Counted from the first letter of the stretch, positions 32,128 to 44,599 are shown. The stretch is DNA of 64,000 nucleotides from Hydractinia symbiolongicarpus (GCF_029227915.1 NC_079875.1:26234001-26298000), one strand, 5' to 3'. Program-made: numbers and translations. Notes: generated by a model from the sequence alone, not told the origin.

Positions 32128-32715
32128 ATGGCAACTGAAGACGCAACTTTCAAAATTGAGAAGCTGACTGCTGAAAATTATCATTCATGGAAATTCAACA
32201 TGAAAATGTATTTAATCGGAAAAGATCTTTGGGAGATTGTAACCGGTGATGAAACCATAGAGGATGATATGCAGGAGGCTGAGAAACGTCGAATCAAGAA
32301 ACGCGAGATCCAAGCGTTTGCCGACATTTGTTTGGGAATTTCAACAAACTTACAAATTTACGTTCGCTCCACGAAATCGGCTAAGGAAGCATGGGAAAAT
32401 CTTGAAAAACATTTTCAGCAAAAAACACTTTCAAAAAGGATTTTCTATCGGAGAAAATTATATTCAGCAAAGATGGCTAGAAGTCAAAATATGACTGAAC
32501 ACATAAACAACATTAAGACATTGTCAGAACACCTGGAAGCGATTGATGATGCTATTGCAGAAAAGGACCTAGTTATTCTTCTTATTAGTAGTTTACCCGA
32601 AGAGTATAACTATTTAATAACGGCGCTTGAAACAATTGCTGAGGACAATCTAACCTGGGATTATGTTTTATATGGACAGGCTTATTCACGAAAGCGAAAA
32701 GAAAAAGCCTGCTGA
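32128..32715 (+). pseudogene. Copia gag, N-terminal domain
   Basis: The ATG at 32,128 (MATEDATFKIEKLTAENYHSW) opens a copia-type gag: LTAENYHSWKFNMKMYL, IYVRSTKSAKEAWENLEKHF, LPEEYNYLI. It forms the capsid of intracellular virus-like particles. The frame is lost near 32,660 after NLTWDYV by a one-base change. The zinc knuckle continues in the next frame (32,663 onward), so the original gag-pol was one longer protein. Confidence 0.85.
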
Positions 32716-33874
32716 AGCTGAAACTTCTGGTGATGCCCCTTTTTCGTCAAAGCCCAACAACAAGAAAACCGGTAAATGTCATTACTGCAAGAAACCAGGA
32801 CATTATGCTCGTGACTGTTTTAAGAAGAAAAGTGACCAGAAGAAAGAAAACGCAAATCTCGCTAACGATGATCACGATAATGAACTAGCTCTGAAATCCT
32901 CTGAAGTAAACGAGGATGAGTGGTGGATTGACTCTGGTGCTTCTTCTCACATGACCCATAATTTGAAAAGCTTAAGAGACTATTCCAGTTTTGAAACGCC
33001 TATAAAGGTAAAACTCGCCGATGATCACGTGCTGAATGCTTTCGGGAAAGGAAATGACCATTTGACCATTTTGAGCAAAAATGAAAAGGTCAAAACTGTG
33101 CTACACGACGTACTTTACGTACCGAAGATCCAAAACAAACTGTTCTCTCTATCTTACCTAACCGATAAGGGAGTCGATGTGCAGTTCAAAGGCAAGGATT
33201 GCGATATCACCAAGGAGGGGAAGCAGTATACTATTGGACATAAGTACGGTAAACTTTACAAACTTAACACAATAAAGCCACGAAACGAGGAAGCGTGCTG
33301 TATCGGGAAAACAATCAAACAGGATTCAATCGAGCTGTGGCACCAACGATACGGTCATATGGGATACGACAACCTCAAACTCTTAAACGATAAAGAGATG
33401 GTAAATGGCCTGAATATCGATACCAAGGAAGCCGTCGATCGAATCTGCGAAGGATGTGCAATGTGGAAACAGCATCGCAAATCATTCCCAAAGAAATCGC
33501 AAAGCACCCCAACCAGATTGCTCGAGCTGATTCACAGTGACGTGTGTGGACCGATGGATGTACCTTCAGTGGGAGGTTCCAGGTACTTTGTGACTTTTAT
33601 AGACGATTTCTCAAAATACACTACTGTCTACACGATGAAGCAAAAGTCTGAAGTGCTTGAAAAGTTTGGGCAGTTTGTAAACCTTGTGGAAAATCGCACT
33701 GGATTGAAAGTCGAACGATTACACGTGGAGAACGAAACTATAAAACGCCTTCGCTCAGATAATGGTGGTGAATACTTCTCAAATACTTTGACGAATTCTG
33801 CAACAATCGAGGAATTCAACGTGAACCGACCATTCCATACTCTCCACAACAAAACGGAGTTGCTGAACGCATGA
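32663..33874 (+). pseudogene. Copia pol: zinc knuckle, protease and integrase N-terminal part
   Basis: The frame carries the gag knuckle CHYCKKPGHYARDC, the aspartic protease WWIDSGASSHMT (active DSG), the integrase zinc-binding region LWHQRYGHMGYDNLK with CEGCAMWK, and core aspartates in IHSDVCGPM and RSDNGGEYF. A frameshift near 33,800-33,850 replaces the core glutamate region by a dead end. The proper sequence resumes in the frame at 33,871 (ERMNRTLLETARSML). Confidence 0.85.
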
Positions 33875-36042
33875 ACCGCACCCTACTGGAAACTGCACGA
33901 TCAATGCTGCATCACGCAAAGAAACCCCTTAACCTATGGGCTGAAGCTGTATCTACCGCATCCTACACACGGAACCGAAGTCCTACGGCTGCACTGAAGG
34001 GAGCAACGCCTTATGAACTTTGGCACAGTAAAAAGCCTGAAGTTAGTGGCCTGAAAGTGTTTGGCTGTAAAACGTACGTGCATATTCCTGAATCAAAATG
34101 TAATGGAAAACTCCAGAAGAAATCGTTTCCATGCGTTTTTGTTGGATACCCTGCGAACGAAAACGGGTACAAACTGTACAATCCTGAAACGAGACAGATG
34201 CTTCGAAGTCGTGATGTCATCTTCGTAGAGAACGCTTTTGACATCGAAAAATCGGACAACGTAACTCACGAATTTTTCACTGGAACATTCAGAGAAGCTG
34301 AGGCAGAAGCTGAAACGGAAAAACCAGGAAACAACATCGGTGAACCGCAAGTCGCTGTCGAAGAAGATGCCAGACCACAACGAGCAAGGAGACCACCTGA
34401 CAGACTGAACGCTCTGACAGGTAATTGGTGGAACCTGATGGAGGCGGCATCGGTCGCAGCTATGGACATTGAGGAGCCAACGACCATTGAAGAAGCTTTA
34501 AGCGGTGTGAACTCAAAGCTATGGTCTGAAGCACTTCGTAATGAATTTGATTCGCTGAAACAGAACCAAACCTGGGACTGACTTTCCCCCGGTAAGAACA
34601 TTGTTGGCAGTAAATGGGTCTTTAAGCACAAATGTGATGCTAAAGGCGAGATCACCGGGTGTAAAGCTCGTCTTGTTGCACAGGGATACTCTCAAAAACC
34701 CGGTCTCGACTATGACGAAGTTTTCTCACCTGTCGCAAAGTATAGTTCTATTCGTACTGTACTAGCCATTGCCAATCAACTTGATTTAAACCTCCACCAA
34801 ATGGATGTTAAAACAGCATTCCTAAATGGAGATCTCGAGGAAGAGATTTTCGTTAAGCAACTAGAAGGCTTCATCGACAAGAAACATCCGAACAAGGTTT
34901 GTCGATTGCGAAAGAGTCTCTATGGCTTAAAACAGTCTGCACGATGCTGGAACAAAACCATCGACGAATACCTCTAGGAATCAGGATACATACAAAACGA
35001 TGCTGACCCTTGCATCTATCTCAAACAATTCATCAAGGACGGACAGGAAGTTATCCTCCTTATTGCTGTATACGTCGACGACCTGCTGATTGCATCAAAC
35101 AACGACAAAGAACTCCTCTCCGAAAAGAAACAGATAGGTGAACGTTTCGAAATGGGTGACGAAGGGGAAGTTCACTACATTCTTGGGATGGCCGTCAAAC
35201 GAAACCGTAAGGATGGGGTACTTACAATCGACCAACACGCGTTCTTATCATCTGTGCTGAAACGATTTGGAATGGAAGATTGCAAGCCAGTAGCTACTCC
35301 ACTCGAACCCAACACAAAGTTCAAAAAGCTGAGAGATGACGAAGAACCAGTCAATCTGAAAGAGTACCAATCTTTCATTGGATGCCTGACGTACGCATCG
35401 ATTGGGACCAGACCAGACTTGTCCGCTGCAGTGGGAGTGCTTAGTCAACACATGTCGAAACCTGCAAAGCAACATTGGGTTGGTGTTAAACGAGTTCTCC
35501 GATACGTTAAAGGAACCATCAATTATGGTTTGGTGTACAAGGGGAGTAAAGCTTACGAAACGATGAACTGTTTACGTGGCTTCGCCGACGCTGATTGGGC
35601 TGGAGATGTGGTAACACAAAAATCGACTTCCGGTTACGTATTCCAAATCGGAAATTCCACGATTTCATGGAAATCGAAACGTCAGTCAATCGTTGCACTT
35701 TCTTCGACCGAAGCTGAATACGTTTCATTATGCAGTGCAACACAAGAGGCAGTATGGTTGCGAGTCCTGCTTGATGGTATGGGGTTCAAACAGGCAAATG
35801 CTACTACGATTTTTGAAGACAACCAAGGTGCAATCGCTCTTGCGAAAAACCCCGCACATCACTCACGAACAAAACACATTGACATCAAGTACCATTACAT
35901 ACGCGACACTGTCTCGACCAAGGAGATTAAGCTGAAATACTGTCCAACACAGGAAATGATTGCCGATTTATTGACAAAGGGACTCCCTCGACCACAGTTC
36001 GAGAAGCTTCGCTTAGAACTTGGAGTGACCAAGATACATTGA
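33871..36042 (+). pseudogene. Copia pol: integrase C-terminal, reverse transcriptase and RNase H
   Basis: One frame runs from the integrase glutamate region through WAEAVSTASYTRNRSPT and KVFGCKTYVHIP, then the RT (SKWVFKHKCDAKGEI, MDVKTAFLNGDLEE, YVDDLLIAS at about 35,070), RNase H (GFADADWAGD, ALSSTEAEYVSLC, EDNQGAIALAKNP) and the C-terminus ending at 36,042. It has two in-frame stops, TGA at 34,579 and TAG at 34,975. Together with the two frameshifts upstream, the copy cannot work. Otherwise it is well conserved, so death was recent. Confidence 0.9.
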
Positions 36043-36085
36043 ATTTGACATTGACGAAATGACTATCGTGACCGTCAAGTGGGAG

Positions 36086-36252
36086 TGTTGAAATATGTGA
36101 CGCTCACTTGCTATATTTTATTTAGTTGTGAACCGGTGGTTCTATTATTTTGTGTTAGAACTGTCACGTGCATTATATTACGCACATTTTTTATATTCTC
36201 TATTTTTTTTCTGTGATCAGCTTGTTCTTTATGAGAGAAAAAGTACTCTATG
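36086..36252 (+). repeat. Copia 3' LTR, truncated
   Basis: It starts TGTTGAAATATGTGACGC after the purine-rich AAGTGGGAG (polypurine tract, 36,077-36,085) and matches the 5' LTR to AAGTACTCTATG. The last 31 bases of the LTR are missing, and BEL gag sequence follows at once. No target duplication can therefore be read. Confidence 0.85.
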
Positions 36253-36812
36253 CTGAACAATTTTGAGGTTTGTGGTCAGGACTTTAAAAAAAGGACATTT
36301 TCGATTGGTTTTCCAGGCCATATTTTACCGTTTACGTAAAGTAAAGTTCCAGAAAATTCATAGTTGCTTTCACTATTTTCACACGCGGTAAAATTAACCT
36401 TTTCTCTTGCCTCAAGTTCCTGTCTAAGGGTTTCTAAAATTTCCCAGACTTCTTTGCCAATTACACGGCTTATAAGAATCTTTTAATCTTCCGATATTTT
36501 GCTCATAAAAATTGGAATTAAACCGTAATTTTTTGGGTCATGTCCCAAAGCATTTAAACATCTCACCTGGCTTTCGATTTGATCGCAAAAGTTTCCTCAA
36601 TCCTTTTAAATCGGTAATGTTGAAAACTGCATCCAGACTCAGCAACTTGTTCAATTCAGCCGATACTAAAACTTGCGGATCGCCATATCTTTTTCAGCAT
36701 TTTCAAGCAGCACGATAATTACCGTTAGAAAGTGGTAATCCTTTGATAGTAACTTCAGCATTTCCCTTCAACAAATTTACTAAATAATTCATCTTTTCAA
36801 CGTTCGATGAAT
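36253..36812 (-). pseudogene. BEL/Pao gag remnant
   Basis: The minus strand from 36,812 reads SSNVEKMNYLVNLLKG, IKGLPLSNGNYRAA, GDPQVLVSAELNKLLSLDAV, DLKGLRKLL, then REL.AREKVNF, GTLLYVNGKIWPGKPIENVLF and DHKPQNCS. This is the gag order of BEL elements (VEKxxYL, A..L.GLPLxxxNY, the GDP box, LR.LLR, and a zinc knuckle C..C....H....C at the end). Stops and frame changes occur near 36,710 and 36,460. The knuckle lies at the truncated copia 3' LTR, while integrase lies on the other side (31,852). The protease-RT-RNase H part of the BEL is therefore missing. The gag 5' end is lost at the P element boundary. Confidence 0.6.
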
Positions 36813-36862
36813 CATAGTTACTCGAAAAACCCTGGTTGGGAAGAGCGGCAAACTTCAAAGGG
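36811..36862. repeat. P-like element, left terminal inverted repeat
   Basis: ATCATAGTTACTCG, AAAAACCCTGGTTGGG, AAGAGCGGCA and CTTCAAAGGG occur here in order and recur inverted at 41,126-41,174 with a G/A change and an AA insertion. The right end read inward starts CATCATAATTAC, similar in style to the CATGATGAAATAAC start of the Drosophila P element. No matching 8-bp target duplication is visible. Confidence 0.6.
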
Positions 36863-36961
36863 TTAGCGCGTATCTTGGCTTTATGTTAACGCCTAATTTT
36901 GAGTAGGCGAGACAAACATTACGGTGCACAGAATCAAAACAAAGCTCTAGCGGGAAAAAAT

Positions 36962-38228
36962 ATGGCTGCCAGTTCTGATTTTTTATTTGAAGACGACTTC
37001 GAAGCTGTTTTGGCATGTTTGGAGGCTGATGAACAGTTTGAGGGAGATCTCATTGATACTGCCAAAAATGTTAGTGGTGTATATCCTATTTTTCAGTAAA
37101 ATTGCAATTTTAAAGCTGCAGCTAGCTAGGTAGCAAGACCGTCAATATTCATTATTAATAAAGCCTATTTTTTTACAGGTTAAAGCAGGAGTATTTTCAT
37201 GTCCAGATTGTCCCAAGAAAAGTAAAAGTAAAGGTGGAATGAAGAGACATAGAACGACCAGTCACAATAAAAGTACGACAGTTGAAGTAGAAAACAACAA
37301 TTTGAGCCAGGATATTTTATTGCACTTGTTACAAGAAATTAAAACCACTGCTTCTGAAAACATGTGTTATCCTCCATCGATTAAAACGGAATTAAAAAAC
37401 TTTACAATAAACAATGATAGTGCAAATAGTGACTTATATACTATGGTATCTCCAGCATTTCAAAAGTTTAACAAAACTGGTAATATGGAAAAATTATACA
37501 GCAATATGTACTCTGATATTGTTATAAAAGCACCAATGTATTTTGAAGGACTAAGCCGTGATGCATCAGCCTTAGTTTTGACAAAACGTGTTGATAAATT
37601 AATCGCACAGAGAAAGAAGTTAAACAATAATAATGCTGCCAATTCCATTATTAAAACACCATTTGTACTTTCCCAGAATGAGCGACATGGTCTTATATAC
37701 ATTGGCGGATACGTGTTTAAAAAGCTGTATAAAAAAATCAAAAACTCCAGCACTTGGAACACCAAAAATAGTCAAATGGCAATATCATTCCTTTTAGCAG
37801 GACGATGTAACGAAAATGATAGCGTTGAGTCTTATTTTGATAAAATAAATCGAGGAGGATTGTGGAAAATTTTACCACCAGCTGAAGATATCCTGACTGT
37901 TGTAGAAACTTATTCTAGAACTCACACATCAAGTGCTGGAATTGAAAATATAGATATAAAACAAATTTTAAAGGAAGCATTAGCAAATTCCACCATAATA
38001 ACCTCTTGCGAAACTCTTTTAAACAGCAGTGAGGCTGAAATTGATAGTGACGTAGCAAAAAACACACTGTTCATTATTATATCACTCTATGTTAGAGTAC
38101 GATCATATTCAAAAGCGAAACAGTTGCTTGAAGAATATAAAAAAAAAGAACAATTTACTTCAAAATCTAAAGGCTTGCGAAAAGGTATCAAGCAGTCGTG
38201 CTCTAAACAAAACGAAAATATGGGTTAA
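36962..38228 (+). CDS. Zinc-finger accessory protein of the P-like element, 385 aa, two exons
   Basis: Exon 1 runs from the ATG at 36,962 to 37,069 (36 codons, acidic: FEDDFEAVLACLEADEQFEGD). A GT..TTTTACAG intron (37,070-37,178) leads in phase to exon 2 (37,179-38,228). Exon 2 begins with one C2H2 finger CPDCPKKSKSKGGMKRHRTTSH. A long region with no known fold follows, then LSQNERHGLIYIGGYVFKKLYKKI, INRGGLWKILPPAEDI and a basic tail (SKGLRKGIKQSCSKQ). The IYIGGYVxKKL and RGGLxxP motifs resemble the C-terminal part of P/THAP9 and related transposases, so the protein may be a transposase C-terminal domain joined to a DNA-binding finger. It ends about 40 bp from the end of the transposase on the other strand. 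Reading frame intact. Confidence 0.6.
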
Positions 38229-38267
38229 AATTGACTAAAAATTCTGCACATATATAATAATATAACT

Positions 38268-40963
38268 ATCGCTTCTGTAATTTTTCATCTGTGACATTAA
38301 CCCAATTTTTAGTATGGTCATAACGTCCTTTTGTATTTCCACTATCACAAGAAACACTTCTTTGTATTATGATGGTATTGTCATTGTACCCAAATTCCCG
38401 GACATTAGGATTATCGCAACGTCGTCCAAACTTGCGTTGATTTCCAAAATACTCCTCTATGGTATCCTGACAAAAACGTTCTGTTAGGACATATTCTATT
38501 CCTTCACTTCAAAAATTTTGTCACTTCAATTATGGAATATGTGGTTATTTTTAGGCCTTCGTATGTTTGCCAGGAAATGAACATTTTGTTACGATCATCC
38601 AGAGTAAAAACACCTTGTCGGTTTAAAATACTCTCTTTCCAAGCTGCAAAATAGGCTAAAAATTCATCTATTAACCATTGAAATCTGGTATCATTGCATG
38701 ATGTATAAGGAGCAAGATTTGGTTTTCTTTTGTTTCGGTGTTCTGATATGCTTCTGACATTCAAACAATCAAAAAAGCTATCAAGCATTTGACAAAACAT
38801 AGCAGTGGCACTGAAATCGTGACCACCAACATGATGGAGCGCAATAGCCATGGACGAGCTTAGTACCTGTGCAGCCAAATTTACACGCATTACTGAGTTT
38901 GGGGTAAGCTTGACATGTTCCATGTGAATTTTCGGCAAAATCTTTAACTCATTTTGGGAATCCATATAATAAACTCTTGAAATATGTTCCCATAACAACA
39001 TCAAATAATCATTCCACATAAGGCGGGTACTTTTACGATCATTGGTGTATGCTGATTGAAGTAGACAGTTTCTGGCTGTCTTTATGAGATGTGGTGCATC
39101 AGATATGAAGTATATAAATCTTTGTGGAACCCAAATATTAATTGTACGATAACAAACATCAGTATCACAACCGCCATCAATTTGTTTGTGCATACGGTAA
39201 AAACTTCGATTAGCAGATGCCCCATGCGAAGTGGTTGCTATGACCCATAAATTGCATGTTTTCTCCAGAAGAAAAACTGCTTCCCAAAACAAAGACATAA
39301 TTTGGGTTGAAATAACATTTTTTGTGGCAAAAAAGCCAAAACAAAACTTTAGGTGGGTGCAAAGTCCTCTTAACAAAAATGGTAACACATGTGTGGCAAG
39401 GTTGTTCTCTTCTAACTGACTAAAGTTCAAAACAGGATCCCCCAAATCTGTAAAGCCGATTAATTCTCCAGACGTTTTATTGAAAACCAAGTCAGCTCGT
39501 ATTTTCATTTCGTCAAGAATCACAACGTATCGCTCTACATCAAAATAATCGTTAGTTTGTCGAATTAATTCTTGTATAACTTTGTGATTAAATCCTGAAT
39601 TTGGTGTGATATAATTGCGGTAGTCTCTTAAGGTACGTTGACTTGGAAGCACTAAAATACCACTATTGCGAAGCTCTTCATAACAGGACGGTGACTTTGC
39701 TGCCAATGACAAGCAAAACCGTATTATCATTGGATGGAATTTGCGGCCTGACTTTGATGCTGTAAAAAGCTTCTGTTGCTGCTGCCAGAATAGATTCATA
39801 AATGGGGTCACTTGGTCTGGAGTGGCTCCACTAAATATGTTAATAAAATCATCACTCATATCTTGATTGACATGAACACTAGCTTTTTCGAGAGAAGACT
39901 GCATGTCCTTAATTTGACTTTCTAACTGTTGACATCTCAATCGTTGATTTTGAAGTTTCAACTGCAGGTTCAGCTAACCTCCTACTTTTAGCCTGTGCAG
40001 ATTTTTCCTGTGCTTTGATAAAATTTGAACATGTATAACATACATCACTTGCACACAACAAAAAGCAATCAAGAGTGCGGTTAAACTGTTTGTATTTATA
40101 TGGTATGTCATCAATATGTGGGTCGGTAAATATTGGAATTGCATGGGACAACTGTCCACCTGAATTATCAGGTACTCCAAGGCAAATTTTAGCTTTTTCA
40201 ACATGGTTCGCTAAATCTGAAATATTAACATTGCGAATGCAACTTTTGTTTTCTTTATAAATTTGATGATGTTCTGGTAAAAACCAACCATACACAGCTA
40301 TAGAAAATCCCATACTACCATCAATTTGAATCTCAAACTTCGGGATAACAAACTGGGCATCATATATTTTCATAACAGTTTTATAGATGTCAATATCAGT
40401 TTTCCAATGAGCTAAAGTTTTCAACTTTACAAGTCTATCACATAACTGTTGATATGATTCGTAGTAGTAATCGTTACTAGCAACTTTCTTTGCAGTTGTT
40501 AGAAGTCTTTCAGCTGGAGGTTCTCTTTTATCAGTTGATTGAACTTCACAGCTTTTCTTCGGCAAGTTTAGCTCAGGTAAAGCTCCAAAAATTAACCTTT
40601 TCTTAGCAGGCCCCTTCTCTGATGGAACTAAAAAGTAAAAAAAATCAATATATATTTATGACATGGTTTATTAGCTAGCTAAGCTAGCTAGCAAATTGTT
40701 TTGTAAAATTCTTTAAAGTGAAACTTACAGATATCAATATATTCACTTTTAAAATGCTTCTCGCATGTATACACTGTGTCATTCTCTATTTGTTTTTTAA
40801 ATAATTGATCCACAACTCTCGACTTCATAACCACATTAAGCCAATCCTTCCTCCACTTCTTATAATTCTCATTAATTGCTTTTGGCACCTTAAATATGCC
40901 TATTCCTCCCAGCCTTCTACTACTCCCACAACCAACGATACAACAATTTGCCCCAGGCATCAT
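38268..40963 (-). pseudogene. P/THAP9-type transposase, nearly complete, two frameshifts
   Basis: Exon 1 (40,963-40,729) encodes a THAP zinc finger: MMPGANCCIVGC, then W and CEKHF (C-x-C...C-x2-H order). A GTAAGT donor and an acceptor at 40,628 keep the frame into FPSEKGPAKKR. Exon 2 has a linker to about 39,960, where a one-base frameshift enters the coiled coil LQNQRLRCQQLESQIKDMQ. The RNase H-like core follows with VILDEMKIRADL (catalytic Asp), YFISDAPHLIKTARNCLL (second Asp) and GHDFSATAMF. After a one-base shift near 38,505 the end continues as [14 protein letters not shown] and [12 protein letters not shown], the conserved P/THAP9 C-terminus, stopping near 38,265. All regions are present. 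The two single-base shifts are either decay or sequencing errors. Confidence 0.8.
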
Positions 40964-41125
40964 AAAATTCTTGGAAACATGATTATTTAATTATTAAAAA
41001 GACAATTAAATTCTCAGAAAATAGCAAGTTTACAAGTATGTTTACAATTTCACTACCATTATATAATTTTGCGTGCACCGATATTGTCACGTGATAGTTT
41101 GAGAACCGCATCAAAAGGATACGCC

Positions 41126-41174
41126 CTTTGAAGTGCCGCTCTTCCCAACCAGGGTTTTTCGAGTAATTATGATG
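41126..41174. repeat. P-like element, right terminal inverted repeat
   Basis: Inverted partner of 36,811-36,862 (CCCTTTGAAG, TGCCGCTCTTCCCAACCAGG, TTTTTCGAGTAATTATGATG). It lies 163 bp upstream of the transposase start at 40,963 and would carry its promoter. Together with the left repeat it defines an element of about 4.36 kb. Confidence 0.6.
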
Positions 41175-42554
41175 GAAGTAAGTAAAACCACATGTTTATC
41201 TTCCGTATAATTTTCATACACAACTTCAACCTCTTCTTTAAATAACTTGAATATAGATTTTAATAATCCATCACAAAATTCTAATCTTCTTCTTTATATA
41301 AAACTATATTAAGTATAAATCAACTGATCCGGCTCGGTGGACCATGGAAGAATTACGTACGAACTAAGAACACGTGCGAACTCGATATACTTTATTTTAA
41401 AAACACAACTGACTGAACACACGTTCGGAACACACACATATATATATATACGAAACTAAAAATCATGTTTCAAAACCACAATTTCACCTTAAAATTAGTA
41501 GGGATCATGGTGACATTTCTTTTAAAATAGGTTACCAGGTGGCTAATTTCATAAATCCCAATAGAAAAGACAATACAGTTGTCTACAGTATTTTTGAAGC
41601 CGAGGATAACAGGTCAAACTTACTTTTATTTTAAAACGATTTAAAGCACAAATCCAAATGTTGCAGTTAGTCAAGTAGGAAGACCAGACCCATTTTCTTA
41701 ATGCCGACTATGAATTTTTTCAGTGACTTTTATAATTTGCAGGTCTTTCCGGCCGGATGTAACAATAACTGACAGTACTGTCTGTAAAGTGCTTGAGGTG
41801 ATGGTTCTTTTTGAATCGTCAACTGAGCATCTCACTCATAGAGCCAGAGAAAAGACTGATAAGTATCAGGTACTCAAGCTAGGTGGTGGAAGACAAGGTT
41901 TTACCTTGGTCGAAGTACTATCCCTAGTGATCGGATAACTAGGTACCATGACTAAAGAATGCAATCACAGCCTAAAACAACCAGACATGTCTAAATCATC
42001 TCACTACCTCCAAAGGGTCGCTATTATGGGAACAGTTATTATACTACGTCGTCAGTTATCTAGTTATGATTTTACAACTATAAACGCCCCAAACACCTAG
42101 GCTCCGAGGATGATATGATACACAACCCAGGTATAGGTGTGGCGATTAAAGAGTACTGGAGGATGTGCTCAGCGTGGTAATCATGCTGGGGGCGCATGAC
42201 GTGCGTATACTGTGCTGAAATGACCTTCGAAAGTCCGAAACTGTACTAGGGCGCAAAGTTTGTGAGACCTCTGCTCACCAGTGCTTGGACTGGGCGCTCT
42301 TGGTGGTGCGGTGGGTACGGGAGTACCACCGGGAATGAAGCCTACCGGTCGAGAAGGTTGCACTTTTTGTTAGACCTAGTGCTTCATTGCCTGGTGAAAT
42401 TTTAATATCCATCAACCTCAGGACAGCTCTTTAGGGAGCGGATTGGGAGGGCCGTCACTAATTTAGTTTTCCAGATTAAAATTACCTGGCTCTGTGATGC
42501 GAAATAGCCTTTTAATGCTAAGAGGTGTCAAAAACCCAGGAAACGCAGACGATG
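41175..42554. other. No gene seen
   Basis: It contains (AC)n/(AT)n-like simple sequence near 41,440. The part 42,170-42,350 is more GC-rich, with no recognised element. Confidence 0.35.
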
Positions 42555-42563
42555 ACACTAAAA

Positions 42564-42598
<35 letters not shown>

Positions 42599-42656
42599 GC
42601 GCCTTAATTTGACTCAACACAGGAAAACTCACCAGGTCCAGACATAGCAAGGATTC
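42555..42656 (+). pseudogene. 18S rRNA gene fragment
   Basis: The stretch AAAGAATTGACGGAAGGGCA, CCACCAGGAGTGGAGCCTGC, TTAATTTGACTCAACAC and GGAAAACTCACCAGGTCCAG matches the highly conserved 3' domain of eukaryotic 18S rRNA (the GAATTGACGGAAGGGCACCACCAGG helix region). A few bases deviate even at invariant positions (GCGCCTTAA for GCGGCTTAA). It is about 100 bp and flanked by unrelated DNA, so it is a relic, not a functional gene. Confidence 0.85.
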
Positions 42657-44560
42657 ACCAGAGCGCCAGGACTTTTGGACCTGGCAGTAGCTTTCCACAT
42701 GTGTTACGGGATCCCAACACTCAACCTTCCACGGAAAGTTTTTGGACCAGCCATTTGCTTCGGACTAGCAGTAGGTCAGGACCAGCCTAAAGACATTGGA
42801 GTAATCATCATTGGATGTAAAGTCATGAAGAAAGATAGAAATGAAAACACCTTATATAGCTACTTTCTAACATCAGGTATAGCAGGATCGTTAACCCTGT
42901 AGACTAAGTGAACAAACGCCGGTGAAGGAGAAATTTTCTTCAGCAATCTTAACAAAAGCAATATTCAACAAATAAGCGGCAAAATTTATAAGTCTATAAA
43001 TGGTGACAGCTTTTTCCCAATGCACACATGGCCTTTAGATATGCAGTTGTTGTTTACTAACCTTCCTCTATCCGATTCAGATACATTTAAATTAATTTTG
43101 GAAATGGTTGCCTCCACAAATTTGCATACAACACATTTTATGTAGCCACTTTAACAAAAACACTATGAAAACGATAAAACGCATCCACCAAATTAGATGG
43201 ATTACAAGCAATTTGGAACACAAATTAAACACATGGTATTATTTTGACATATTTGCAAACAAAATGCTCTCTTTAAGTGGGATACCCAGGGGATCGCAGC
43301 AAATGTTATAAAACTATTTCACATGCACCTCCCTTTTAGTTACTCCCTTTTTAACCCTGACAAAATAAATGATAAAGTGTTGATTGCTATTTTTATTTCT
43401 TTAATATTTTAGTCTTTAATCATGGACTGCGATCAAGTCAGTACTGGCATTCCAGAAGACTCCCCTACCTTCGTACACAAAAGAAAAAAAAAAACAATGC
43501 TTGGACATGCTCCGAAAAGAAAAACAGAAATCGAGAATTTTGGGTCATGCATAAATATCATCCCCACCATTTCCCTTCACCATATTCTTCTGGAATAAGT
43601 CAATGAAAACATCACGGAGATACAATCTAAATTAAATCAAATTGAATTACAATTACAGTACATATATATACCTCACCCATACCAGACAAGGTAACGTGCG
43701 GCCAACCCTCTCCAGATAAGTCTGGTAGGTATCCCTCTACACTTCAGTCAACTAAAAGAACTAAACTCCTCCCCCAAAAAAATTCCGAATCAAAGACAGC
43801 GACCAGTACCACTCATGAAGCTCAAAATACGACCACCTAAATTAGACTACAAAAACACCAACTCCAATTCCAATAAAAAAAACAGAAAATCCAATGACTA
43901 CCATAAAAATCAAAGAGAAAAAAACAAAACAACTATCAAACCCAAGAAAAAGAATATAAACCACCAGCATCAGAGAGCTTTTAGTGATATATCTCTCACA
44001 CACATACACCTCCCTACTGCCATGGTAAGCCCGTACAAAATTATTTTTTTTAATAAATTTAAATCAACAAATTATGCAACTTTTTTTATTTTCAAGAGTC
44101 CAAATTTGAACAATCTCTGTACCCACTCATAAACAAAATATTTTGAGAACAAGCGCGCTCGCAACATGCACTACTTGCACTATCAGCAGTGTCAGCAGAT
44201 CTTTGGCATGCAAATGGTTGCATTTTGTCTATGTTCTTAAGGTTTTAAATAACTGCTCGTTGCTGAGAAAGAACACTGTGCGACTAATTGTATTAAAATT
44301 GATATCTGAAGTGCCTAATAAGGTCTGGGTCAATAACATTTGAAAAATCACGGTTTAAAATATTTAGATTTTTTGTAGACCAAATAAAATCAATCCCACC
44401 GCCAGCGTAAGCTTCGTGGGTGTGACAGATAACAATTGGGTTGGTGCTGCTAACTTTGATGTGGGCTCAGCAGGCATGTTTTTCATGCCATCGCACAACT
44501 TAACCTATTGACTCCTCCATGTAAGTACTATCTGTCTATTGCTGACTATTTCACTAGAAC
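42657..44560. other. Unresolved stretch with weak coding-like frames
   Basis: Plus-strand frames at 42,675-42,902 (continuing with one stop to about 43,145) and at 43,815-44,132 (very Lys/Asn-rich) have no recognised motif. The latter might be the basic tail of a LINE ORF1 belonging to the RT scrap at 44,600, but that is a guess. Confidence 0.25.
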
Positions 44561-44599
44561 TGGTAACTAACAATGAGGAATGTTTAAATGAACACAAAT

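Noticed and set aside
36802-41182. 8-bp target duplication for the P-like element
   Set aside because: The 8 bases next to the two inverted ends do not match, so I left it out; decay or a rearranged end is possible.
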